Shown: piece by piece, positions 49,284 through 60,079 of the stretch
Position numbering within the stretch: the first letter of the stretch is position 1
Layout: each line of letters opens with the position of its first letter
Source: Cryptomeria japonica
Lineage: Eukaryota > Streptophyta > Pinopsida > Cupressales > Cupressaceae
Direction: 5' to 3'
Assembly: GCF_030272615.1 (NCBI RefSeq)
Contig: NC_081406.1
Coordinates: 230,809,396-230,873,395 of the forward strand
DNA: 64,000 bases
Program-made: the position numbers and the translations under genes
Notes under the pieces: generated by a model
Databases searched by the model: none
Told to the model about the DNA's origin: nothing
Seen by the model: the letters and a program-made list of their open reading frames with translations, nothing else

Positions 49284-51344
49284 TTGGTGATTCTGTATAT
49301 AAACATTATGCTCAAGGCAAGAGCAATGAGAAAAGAGAAAAGACCAGATCCTTCGAACTTGGAAATTATTGCAATAGATGATAAAGTACTGTATGACTTC
49401 TTAGAGCATTACAAAGAAATTATTTCTCGTGTTGTTAGAAATAATATAAGTGTGGAAGATGATCATGCATCCACTCTTCTATGGAGAAGTCTTTGCGTTA
49501 GATTTCACAAATTAAAAGAATTGAAAGAAAAGACAAGAGATTTGCAAGTTTATGCAAGGGAAATATTGCAGCTGGAAGAGGAGTTAAGGGATAATGATGA
49601 TGAAGAAGATCATGTTGCCCAAAAGTCATTCCATTTGCAAAACGGCACAGTCTTGAGAGATCAAGAAATACAAGCAAGAGAGAAATTGAGAAAGAAACCT
49701 ATGACCCAATGCTGCAATATCTTTGGAATGCTTATAAGCAAAGTATCTGTGAAGCTGAAAAGAGTAAATTAGATCCCACTAAAGATCACAAATCCACCTT
49801 GCTGCTGAAAAGTGTGTATCAGAGGTATCACAACCTCAAAAATCATGAGCAAAAGACTATATCTGATGTAGAAAGATTAAAAGAAAAATTAGAAAATGAA
49901 GAGTCAATTTGTTATATCTTCTCGATTTTTGGAGAAAGAGATCTTGAGCCAACCTTGGTCAAGCCATCAAAGGCTTGGAATCATAATCAACAGTAAAGAG
50001 AAAGGTTACGGCAAGCTGAAAGTGAAAAGCATGAAATTTCTTTGTCAAGTATCCGTAATGGGGAAAAAGAATCATCATGCACACCCATTATGAAGCAAGC
50101 TTTAGCAGACAAAGATGATCAAGAAAACAATAGAGAAGTTGTGAGCTTGGAAGGTGAAGATATGTTGGAATCTTTTTCTTCGCCAGAAATGAAGACTTTC
50201 ATTTTTGAGGCCAGTGAAAGTGGACTTGTCCCAAAAAATTATAAAGATGAAGATTTTCAAATTAGTTTGCAACTAGAATATACAACTTTCAGTTTTGCAC
50301 AAGAAAGTGGTAAGAATGATTTTTCACATTTAGAAGTTCTGAATGAATGTATGTTAGAATCATTTCATTTTGATTTATCAATTGAATCTTGTAACAAAGA
50401 TAAAGAAAAATCATGCTTGGTTAAAGATTTGTTAGAATCTGAAAATGAGGGTATAATAGAAATATTTGATGTAAATGTGGGACAAAATGATGGTCGGATC
50501 GATAGAATATTGCAGCCTCAAGGATTGTTGAATGGTTTGGTTGACACTTCTTTTTGTGAAGAAATCATAGATCAATTTTTATCCTCCCTTGAGCAAGAAG
50601 ACTTCGCTGCAAAAGACTCATGTATAAATTATTGCTATGCTTCTATCCTGGATAGAGGGTTTTTCAGATTTGATTAATTTTAAAAAGAATGAAGTCTTTC
50701 AAACTTATGCTCATCCTATGCTTGATGAAGTTTCCTTTTATACCAAAGGTGATGTAAATGTTGAATTCCCTTTGAGTATGATGATTTTCACATTAAGAAT
50801 TGTAAGAACAATGCAACCATTTCTTTAGAAGTTTCTCAGCATTTTAATGTACAATCAAAGGTGGAGCATTTCTTGAATAGTGTTATACAAGGTAGCCGAG
50901 AGAACTCAAAAATTTATGATGAAAGGTGGCTTTTTGGTGATGAGCATTTGCACAGGTTATTCCTACACACTATTGGTTTGACTGTTGAAAATTCTTTTAA
51001 GAATCATGGTCTTAAAAATACAAATTTTAAAGAAGAAGCCCCCCTTTTTTCTAGAAAATCTTGGCCATTATTATTATCAATTAGAAGGAGAAAATTGCTT
51101 GAGTAATACTATGCAAGGAGCTCAGGATGATTCAACAATTTTTTATGATAAGTGGTTATTTGGATCTAAGTACGCCTACATGCTATTACTACACTTCGTG
51201 AATATGAGGTTCAACATTAAGAGAGTCACGGAATGGCGGGTATCTCTAGCTACATCAAATGGGCACAATCCATTATTTCAGAAAGGTGCATTTTTCTCAC
51301 AACCGGTTAATGGATTTGCATGGTTAGTCTTGTACATATTCTGA
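49284..51344 (+). pseudogene. Element L internal reading frames of unknown function, with an internal duplication
   Basis: Several overlapping open stretches. The first (49284-49772) is charged and coiled-coil-like: ALEHYKE-type sequence with SVEDDHASTLLWRSLCVRFH and KLKELKEKTRDLQVYAREIL. The second repeats the same plan: DPTKDHKSTLLLKSVYQRYH and NLKNHEQKTISDVERLKEKL. A third (50042-50677) is acidic (FEASESGLVPKNYKDEDFQI). Later, KIYDERWLFGDEHLHRLFLH and IFYDKWLFGSKYAYMLLLHF are again two versions of one motif. I recognise no gag or pol domain. It may be a degenerate or captured protein. The frames are broken. Confidence 0.55.
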
Positions 51345-51563
51345 TAGGGTCTTGTGACCATGTACATATTTAGTCTTTTTGTTGTGTCATAGGCTTAGAT
51401 GTTTTGGCTTGTGGGTTTTCCCTTCTCCCCTCCACCCTCTACAAGAAGCTCCCTGTGCTTTGTTTTTCTTGACTCTGTTGCCCAATGGCTAGGCATTGAT
51501 CTCTCCCAGAGACATTCTGGATTCTCCTAGTCCTTTACAGTCTCGGTCCCCAATTAGAGCCAA

Positions 51564-53861
51564 TGTTACCCCTATATTTTTTCTCGTCACTAAAACCTCA
51601 TGATCAGCTAAAAATCAGCTATTGTTAATGTTTTAATGCTGAAGTTTTTATGGCCAAACTCCATGTCGACTGAGAGATTTTAATTGTTTTATTTTTGGGT
51701 TACCCATATACCCAAACAATTAAATATCAAGTCTTATATTTCCTATGAAAAAATTATTTCTGGGTTATGCTCTACTAGGCCCATTTATTCTACAATTAAA
51801 ATTTCATAAGAAATAGAGCCCTCAGTAAAAAGTTATGCAGGTTTTTCTATGACAGCCCAAAAGAACAATTGTCATTGAACTTGAACCTTGAACCTTTTCA
51901 AAAAGTTCAAAGTTCAGGTTCAAGTTCAAAGTTCAAATTTAAGTGGAACGATATTTGTAATTTTTGGTCATTGAACTTGAACTTTGAACCTTTTTGTTCA
52001 AGGTTCAAAGGTTCAATGTGCAACCAAAATAGAAAGGCAAAGCAATCAATGAAGCATATGGGTGCAATTTATGTTTTTGAACCTCGCAGGTTCAAGGTTC
52101 AAGGTTCAAGCTCTGCAGGTTCAAAGTTCAACATGTTCAATTGGTTCAGTGAGGTTTACCAAGTTCAACCAGTTCAAGAAGTTCAACAGGTATGATAGAG
52201 TTTAAGCAGTTCAACTGTTCCACTAGGTACAGATGGCTCGACAGGGCCAAGTTCAAAAGTTGTCACGATAAGACAACTCAAATACTTTAGATGGATTTAA
52301 ATCCCATATGAATTATCATTGTTCATCTCGGCTATATCTATAATGATCAGAATCTATAGAAGGTCGATTCTAATTTCAAAGAAATCAGTGTTTATACACA
52401 GCATTAGAGTTGTAAACAAAAATGGTTGCAATAGCTCTTGTTTTGGCTCTTAATCAACTAACATGTATTCAACTACTTATCAATTGTGTTAAGCAGTTTT
52501 GTTTCAGGAAGTGGTTGGAAAGTCATTATAACCAAAACATGGGCGACACTTACTGCAATCATTTAGAAATCCCAAGGAAAGCACCATGAGCATATCTGGA
52601 TGTTGCGCGTGCAGAGAGAAAGAATGTACATAATCTGCAAAAAAAAATGTTTATGACATTGGGCAAAAATAATGATGAACGAGTTACTCCACATACAACA
52701 TGATAAGGAAGTTATGGTGCAGCGTGTTTGAGAGCAGAAGATGTGAAAATCACTGAGAATATTATTTTGGCATGTCTGATTTTATGGCAGTAATATAGAC
52801 CCGCACACAGTAGCACATATATTTCGACTCAGATAATAGTTTTGAAATCGCACTGGTTAGAATGTAGAAAACTAGGTTTCAGCCAACATATTCAAATTTT
52901 AGAATGATCTAACAGTGCAAAAAATAGTTACGGCCCCCGCACTGAGACAGATTTTGACTGTCACAAACATTTTCAGTCCACCCAGCATAAATAATATTTT
53001 CATTTTGGGACAAAATATTCAAGTGCCACCTGTCCAAATATCCTTATAAAATTTAGAGAATTATATTTCTAATGTTTATAAATATTTTATTCTATAAATA
53101 AGAGTAATGGAGAAAGTGAAAAGCATAAGTTAAAAGGTTTTTCAAGATTCAGTTATAAAACTGAATAAAGATCTCATGTAGCTATTTATTGCGAAAGGAT
53201 TGAAGGAGGCGGGGTTCATTTTCTTTTCTTTTCTTCTAACAGCTTGTGGGGGAGAGGGAGTGTTTTTTTTATTTGTAAGGGAGGAGTTGAAGCTTTTCTA
53301 AGCAATGTTTTGTGCAAAAAATATCAATCTTTGAGTTGATTTTCAAACATGAATAGAATGCAGATGATATCTTCAATCTTTGTGTTGTTGATATTATTCT
53401 CATGACTGTAGCTGGACTTTAAGCCTTTGCAATTGTTTATTAATGTCTTTTCTACTATAATCGATTGCGTATGTGGATTTATTACAAGTCTGTGTGCTTG
53501 AAAGTAAGTCATATTGGAGCAACAACATTCTCTGTTAGTTTTTAGTCCAAATGTTATCCATAAGTGCAGACAATTAAACTTTGATTTAATGGTCTTCATT
53601 TATATCTGTTTTATAAATCTTTGGCATTCATTTTCATGGCTATGGATGAATGTTATTTTCCTTTATCATTTTCTGGTTAAAAGTGTATCAACAATTTAAT
53701 TCATTGTAAATCTTCTAAGAGGGAGCTGTACCTCTTAATTTAGAGGAAGATTATCACGTCAATGATAATCTATCCAACTGTTAGTGCTTTTTGTCCTTCA
53801 TTCTAGGCATTTTGAGTTTATTTGTATAGTTATTTTAGAAGGACAAATATGTTAACTAACA
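51564..53861 (+). repeat. 3' LTR of element L
   Basis: 2298 bp partner of 46893-49195, with the same landmarks, including the GTTCAA-word stretch at about 51880-52200 and TATAAATA near 53094. Followed by the exact target repeat AATCA. Confidence 0.93.
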
Positions 53862-53866
53862 AATCA

Positions 53867-55522
53867 GAACAAACCTAGGTATGTAAGATTGAATCATTCA
53901 GAGAATCAGATAATTGGGAATAAGAATCAATGTGTTATGACTAGAGGAAGACTGACAAATAAAAAGGTATGTTTAATTTCTCAAATTGAACTAGCATCTG
54001 TTATTGAAGCATGTGAAGATAAATATTGGATAAAAGCAATGGAAGATGAATTAGAACATATTGAAAAGAATAATACTTGGACATTGGCTCCTCGACGTAA
54101 AGACAAAAATGTAATTGGAACTAAATGGGTATTCAGAAATAAACTTAATGAAGATGGTGAAGTAATCAAGAACAAATCAAGATTAGTTTGTAAATGTTAT
54201 TCACATAAAGAAGGAATTGATTATAATGAAATCTTTGCACCGATAGCCAAAATTGATGCGGTTAGACTATTTCTTCCATTTGCAGCTTATAAGAACTATA
54301 AAGTTTATCAGATGGATAGAAAATGTGCATTTTTTAATGGAGATCTTGAAGAGGAAGTTTACATTGAACAACCTGATGGATTTTCTTTGACAGAAGATAA
54401 GAATATGGTTTGCAAGTTAAGGAAAGCTTTATATGGATTGAAGCAAGCTCCTAGAGCTTAGTATGATAGATTGGATAAATATCTTTTGAAGCTTGGTTAC
54501 ACAAAAGGTAATGCTAACAACAATTTGTATTAAAAAGTTACCAATGATGATATGTTGTTTATTGAATTTTTTGTGGATGATATCATTTTTGGAGGTGAAG
54601 AAGAGTTATGTAAAGACTTTGCTAATAAGATGCAGGAAGAATTTGAAATGTCTATGATTGGAGAGATAAAATTCTTTCTAGGTTTGCATATTTCACAAAC
54701 TGATAAAGGTATATTCATATGTCAAACAAAGTACTTGAATGAACTTTTGAAGAAATTTCGTATGGAAAACTCTAAACCGATAAGTAATCCTATGACTACA
54801 ACTGATAATTGATATTAAAGGATGATTCAGCTCCTATTAATCTGACAAGGTACAAATCTATGATTGTAGGTTTACTATATTTGACACAAACAAGACCTGA
54901 TATAATGAATGCAGTATGTATTGTATCTAGATTTCAAATCAATCCTATATAAAATCATGAATCAATAGTTAAAAGGATTTTCCGGTACCTACAAGGCACA
55001 ACAAATCTTGGTTTATGGTGTCCTAAAGATGACAATTTTGATTTATGTGCATATACAGATGCAAATTGGGTAGGAGATGTAGATGACAGAAAGAGTACCA
55101 CTGGCGGTGCATTATTTCTTGGCAGAAGATTGATTTCATGGATAAGTAAGAAGCAGACTTGTACATCATTATCTACAACAGAATCAGAATATGTTACAAC
55201 AACAAATAATTGTACTTAGGTATTATGGATCAAGCAAATGTTAAAGGATATAAAGGTAAAAAATAAAGAACCGATCATCATTTATTGTGATAATTCAACA
55301 ACAATTGATATATCAAAGAATCTGGTATTTCACTCTAAGACAAAGCATGTTTCTATTAAGTATAATTTTCTAAAAGAGAATGTTGAAGCAAATGAAGTAA
55401 GATTGGTTTATGTGAATACTAAAGAGCAAATTATTGATATTTTTACAAACCCTTTGCCTAAGGAAACATTTGAATATCTCAGAGAGCAGCTTGGGGTAAT
55501 TTCCCCACTGGCAGAGACTTGA
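53867..55522 (+). pseudogene. Element K reverse transcriptase and RNase H
   Basis: Reverse transcriptase: WIKAMEDELEHIEKNNTWTL, IGTKWVFRNKLNEDGEV, FAPIAKIDAVRLFLPFAAYK, KALYGLKQAPRA, and the catalytic FFVDDIIFGG. RNase H: YTDANWVGDVDDRKSTTGGA and KKQTCTSLSTTESEYVT, then IIIYCDNSTTIDISKN and TKEQIIDIFTNPLPKETFEY up to the end of pol. Typical Ty1/copia. Broken in several places. Confidence 0.92.
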
Positions 55523-55850
55523 ATGATGAAGATTGGCATCAAACCGACAGTAACTAACAGAAAAATCTTTTTCTAGCTTTGATGGAGGAGAGCTACTGCT
55601 CAAGGGGAGTAGTCAATTGTATGATTGTTTTTAATTCTTAACTGCTTTGGCATTTGATGTCAAAGAGGGAGAGATATCTATGGAAAAACATTATTCCTTT
55701 GGAGAGATATATTCTTGGAGAGATGTATTTTGGTATTGGTTTTGTAACAAACTATGTATTGATCTATCTTTGGGAGATTGTTGGTCTATTGGTTTTTGAA
55801 ATTCTTCTTTTGGTACTTAGATGTTTTTCCATCTAGTGTTGCCATCAATG

Positions 55851-55863
55851 CCAAAGGGGGAGA
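55851..55863 (+). other. Polypurine tract of element K
   Basis: CCAAAGGGGGAGA lies directly before the 3' LTR. It is the usual plant copia priming site for plus-strand synthesis. Confidence 0.9.
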
Positions 55864-55864
55864 T

Positions 55865-56948
55865 TGTTGGTATTATGGATGAATTTGTCATGTGTTGCAT
55901 TGGTTTTGTCATTGATGTCAACACTTGTCTTCTTGGAGGTCTACAGTGTTGATTTGGCACTATGGTTATATTGGTTTACTATTGCACCGACACATTTTGG
56001 TCCCAACATAGATATTGGCTTATACACAGTCACCGATATATTGTTCACCAGTAGGATATATTGTTCACCGGTAGTGATGATGACCTGTTATCATCTGGAG
56101 ATCATTTGGTTATGTCAAAGATATGGATTGGAAGTTTGGATTTGGTGTTTTTCTTATTGGTCTATTCGGCTTGACAGATTTGCCTTTACCGACAAATAGG
56201 TCTAGGTTATGGACCGGTACATGATGTCTGATTCCAGATCAACATGACATATTATGGAGATGGTTTATTGATTGGTTAATTGTATTGAGTCGACATATTG
56301 AGACTTATTTGTAATTGATTTAATTGTAATATCTTTAGTGAGCTGAACTCATCATGTGGTCTTAGGTTTTGTATAAATGATTGTAAGATCTCATTTGTGA
56401 GATACGATAGGATATGGTATGAGTGTATATTGAAGAGCAGAGATAAGCAAATCCTTGTGCGAATCACACAAACATTATTTGAAGGTTGAAGGAAGGTTAT
56501 TGGCACTCATTTTCAGAGCTTAAAGTAGTACTAAATCCAACATTGCAGATGCTATTTTGTGCAGTACATTATCATTGGATTTAACCATCCAATTGTAGTC
56601 AATGTGACTCCTATTTTGTGATTGAGCAGTGATTTGTATACACCTACTATCTGCAGTAGTATCATCTGATAGTGGGTAAGGTGTCCCACCATGGTTTTTC
56701 CCTTACAGGGTTTCCACGTATAAATCTTTGTGTCATGTGTTGTGGATTTTGTTTCTCTTTCTGTTTCATAGATTAAGTTATACCGGCACTGCTATAACTG
56801 TTAATCTATTTTACCGACATTTAACTTTGGTTTACCGGCACTAAGTTTAAGTTGGAATAATTTGCATTTGGGTTATAATTTATGATAATTGGTTAACAAC
56901 TGATTCACCCCCCCCCCCCCTCTCAGTTGTCCTTCCTGATTCCTAACA
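55865..56948 (+). repeat. 3' LTR of element K
   Basis: 1084 bp partner of 43462-44575, beginning TGTTGGTATTATGGATG and ending GATTCCTAACA. A run of 13 C bases near 56908-56920 corresponds to a shorter C run in the 5' LTR. Confidence 0.93.
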
Positions 56949-58790
56949 ACAAAATGTTTAACTATTGTTATGCCTCTATCTTTCAAATATTCAAAAAAAT
57001 TCTTAAATTAATGTTGTACAAAAAGTGTATCATGATCCTTATCATCACTGATATAGAAGTGTTACTCTTTCTTAATGACATGATTTTCGAATATACTATC
57101 ACCATCCAAATCTATCTATGCACGTCGATAACACACATGCACCAAAATAATGATTTGCTTTGAAAAGTAATACTCTGATTGAATTTCTTTTTGATGTGCA
57201 AAAGAGTAATTTTCTGCGAAGTCCACTATGGATAGAATAGTTCCAAGTGGGAAAGTGTCTCTTAATCTTTTAAATTGTTTTGATTGCCACTTGCCAAAAA
57301 AACCATGGCATATGTATGGTTTTATCAACTTACGAAAATTTTCCATAAATGTTCCAATAGGCATTTCCTCTTCTACATAATCTAAGCTTGTAAATTCCTT
57401 TCCAAATTTTGTTTCAAATTTTTTGTACTTGTAACTCTTGCAATTTACCATCTCCCTCATGTCAGTATCTTCATCTCTCAAAGGCAATTTAGCCAAGTCC
57501 CCGCATGTTCCACAAATTCCTTTTATGCAATTTATTTGACCAGTTGCATTATCATCTGATTTATCACATAAGATGGATGCTATGAATTGACTTGTTCATT
57601 TAGGAGGAGCTTTTTCATAATCATCACTATCTTCTCTAATCTTTTGAAACACCTGATAGTACAGATCAAATTCGATGTGATAATGACAACAACAAGTTTC
57701 GAAAACTTTGTTTACCTTCACATAATATGGCATAAACCATTCAAACATGGTTTGTCCAATCTTTATATGAGGGTTTTTTAAATTAAAAAACACATACAAT
57801 TCATGTTTTGTTGTGTCTATCCAATGTTTTACATGGAGATCATAACAATCAAGGCCAATCCTTTGCTTGATAACATCTCTATTGTTTGATGAAGGACGAG
57901 TATTATCATTCCAAAAACTTGTCACGAAGTTCCTAACAACATCTTCAATTCTATCAGAACGAGGAGCTCTACACATAATTGCCCAATTCCCTTTTGAGGT
58001 AGTATCATCAAAACTCTTTCTCCTTTTAAGATATTTTGATATTGTCCTTCTACTAAAACCAAACTCAGATGATAGTGAAGAGATTTGTCTTTTTTGAGGC
58101 AATCTTTCATTTACTAAAGATGTCAACATCACTCTTCTTGAAATGGTCTTATCTACTGTTCGAGATTTTTTACCAATGTTCACCAAACCTTTCTTAACAT
58201 TATCAACAATAGATTTTTGTAGTTGAGAATTTTTCCTCTTTTGACTTGTTGTATCTATACCCAACAATTTCAGTGGATCTATTAAGTCTTTACGAGTAAG
58301 TACAATTGATAACAATTGAGCTTTCTCTAGTGTAGTACCAAGATTGTAGAAATGAAACATTATTTCTTTTGCACTTTTATTCATTGACCTCCTTTTAGTA
58401 TGTCTAGGTTCTTCACTGAGACGTTTCAACTCATCCACATCCATTTCAAGTATATGATCTAAATATTTATAAGAAATATTTCTCTTCACCTGTTTAGCTA
58501 GATCCACAACATGCTCATCCATACCAATGGTAGGAGGTAAGGATCCTGACCCCTCTCCTTCAACCTCCATTGGTTCAACTTGGGCAAGCTCCTCCCTATG
58601 TTCATCAACTATATTGAGTTCTTCAACAGGCTCATTTGCATTGAATCCCGTTTCAGAACTCCCTTCTTCTCGAGCCCATTTTGCACATAATTTAAGATGA
58701 CAAAGAATATTTTTAATGCAACATTTAAGACCTATTTCACATTTAAGACCTATAATCACATAAAAAGTCCTACTATCACATAATAGGCCT
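56949..58790 (-). pseudogene. Transposase-like gene J, 5' half (right of copia insertion K)
   Basis: A 387-residue open stretch starts at 58759. It has an acidic N-terminal part (ELNIVDEHREELAQVEPMEV), a helix-turn-helix-like SSLSSEFGFSRRTISKYLKR, then YKVFETCCCHYHIEFDL-type sequence (CCCHYHIEFDLYYQVFQKIR). After a premature stop at 57594-57596, the same frame gives CIKGICGTCGDLAKLPLRDE, ILSIVDFAENYSFAHQKEIQ and the start of HFYISDDKDHDTLFVQH. The frame then runs into element K exactly before FWFDGCAAQFK on the other side. At least three in-frame stops follow the first. It is probably a DNA-transposon transposase of an unassigned superfamily; a domesticated host copy is less likely given the stops. 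Confidence 0.65.
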
Positions 58791-59380
58791 TATTGTTACT
58801 TAATATGACCACGTATGCAAAAAAAAATCACATTAATATACTTGACTCCCCTTAAGACAGATATATTATGTCATATTAAAGGACCTATCACATGAAATTA
58901 AGTACTTGTCTTAAATATGATATAAGTTAGAACCTAAATTATGACATAATAGGTCTTATTAATTTTATGACTTAATACAAGACCACATATGCAAAAACAT
59001 TTCACATTATACTTGACTCCCCTTAAGACCTATATTATGCAAATATTAGGACCTATTATGTATGTGATATTGGGACCTAAATTATGCGATAATAGGTCAT
59101 TAATTTATCACATGTATATAATAGGCCCTAATATATCATAAATATAGACCTCTTAAGGCCCAGACTCAAGTATATAATGTGAAATGTTTTTGCATACACA
59201 ATCATGTTATTAAGTCACAATAAGACCTATTATATCATAATAGGTTCTATTATGTCATATTTAAGATAGGTATTATCGCAGATAATAGGTCTTAATATCA
59301 CATAATAGGTCCTAGTATCACATAATAAAGGTTTTAAAGGGACTCAAGTATAATGTGAAATTTTTTTGCATACACCTGAA
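58785..59380. repeat. Foldback structure of four copies of one module
   Basis: A module with ATGCAAAAACATTTCACATTA, ATACTTGACTCCCC and TTAAGACC occurs twice forward (about 58785-58862 and 58945-59045) and twice inverted (about 59150-59250 and 59330-59380). Between them are many short palindromes of AGACCTATTATGTGATA type. The whole block could fold into one hairpin of about 600 bases centred near 59090. It starts directly upstream of transposase gene J. Confidence 0.8.
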
Positions 59381-60079
59381 ACAAAGAAGACACAATGTTT
59401 GTTTGTTTGAAAATGTTTGGTCGTTTTGATCATGCAAGCACAAATCCTAGGGCTGGACGAGACAATAGTTGTTGAATCTCACTTGGGTTTTACCCCGAGC
59501 TACACAATTTAGAGTGGATACTTAGGTGCTTGACCCCATTGGCTCCCCTCCACGACACTCACTTCTCCGGGGCAGCCAAGCACCAGTCCCCATGAAAACT
59601 CCTCGTGGCAAACTTTGTATCTCTACTAAGAACCATAAGAATGTGAGCTGCTTCAGAGGTCCGACCTCCTGCGCCAACAACTAGAAGGTTTTTGGCTTCT
59701 AACACAAAAGGTTTCTAGTAAGGGCATTTGTTCGGGTGGCTATAATCAGCAACATGTTACGCTCCGTTAAATGGAAGGCCTCCTAGCCTATAGAGGTTGC
59801 ACTCTATAGGGTTTATGGGGAGTCATAACGTCGTTATAGCAACATGTAACACCCGTTGCTTGCAACTTTCGTCACAAACACATTTATTTATAGGCTTGGA
59901 AGATTTTGGCTTTAGCTTGTTACCACTTTGGGTCGTTCCCTCTCACCAAACATTAAGGGCTACTCGGGAGGCAGTCCCCTTTCTAAGGATAAAACAAAAA
60001 GAGTCTATTGTTGAAGAAACAAAAGACAAGTTTGTTAATTTTAGAGCACCAATTGAAGTGTTTTCTAAACTATAAAGAC
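59381..60079. other. Mixed-composition block of unknown origin
   Basis: 59440-60010 is clearly more GC-rich than its surroundings, with CCATTGGCTCCCCTCCACGA, CTTCTCCGGGGCAGCCAAGC and GCAACATGTAACACCCGTTG. An open stretch at 59797-60075 (plus) ends AVPFLRIKQKESIVEETKDK, but I cannot assign it. No tRNA or rRNA was found. It may be the end of a repeat family not otherwise present in the window. Confidence 0.45.

Larger units (their letters stand above)
46893..53861 (+). mobile_element. Element L: non-autonomous LTR retrotransposon with 2.3 kb LTRs, nested in K
   Basis: LTRs 46893-49195 and 51564-53861 begin TGTTACCCCTATATTTTT and end GTTAACTAACA. The target repeat AATCA is exact at 46888-46892 and 53862-53866. 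The internal part is only 2368 bases and has no recognisable protease, reverse transcriptase or integrase, so L fits the large non-autonomous class (LARD-like). The LTRs differ by about four to eight percent in the parts compared. The primer site resembles that of element H. It interrupts element K between integrase and reverse transcriptase. Confidence 0.93.
43462..56948 (+). mobile_element. Element K: Ty1/copia fossil, interrupted by element L
   Basis: Plus-strand element in the order 5' LTR, primer site, gag, protease, integrase, reverse transcriptase, RNase H, polypurine tract, 3' LTR. The LTRs begin TGTTGGTATTATGGATG and end ATTCCTAACA. Flanking bases are AAAAA on the left and ACAAA on the right, a fair but imperfect target repeat. 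The LTRs differ by a few percent. The coding region is broken in about ten places, apart from the insertion of L. Integrase before reverse transcriptase is the Ty1/copia order. Confidence 0.93.

Noticed and set aside
48658-53699. Paired open stretches of 91 and 61 residues at 48658-49033 and 53324-53699
   Set aside because: They occur at the same place in both LTRs of element L and reflect duplicated non-coding R-U5 sequence. They have no protein features.
59450-59830. A tRNA or other structured RNA gene in the GC-richer block
   Set aside because: I found no T-loop-like GGTTCAAATCC box or acceptor pairing. The local inverted repeats are too short.
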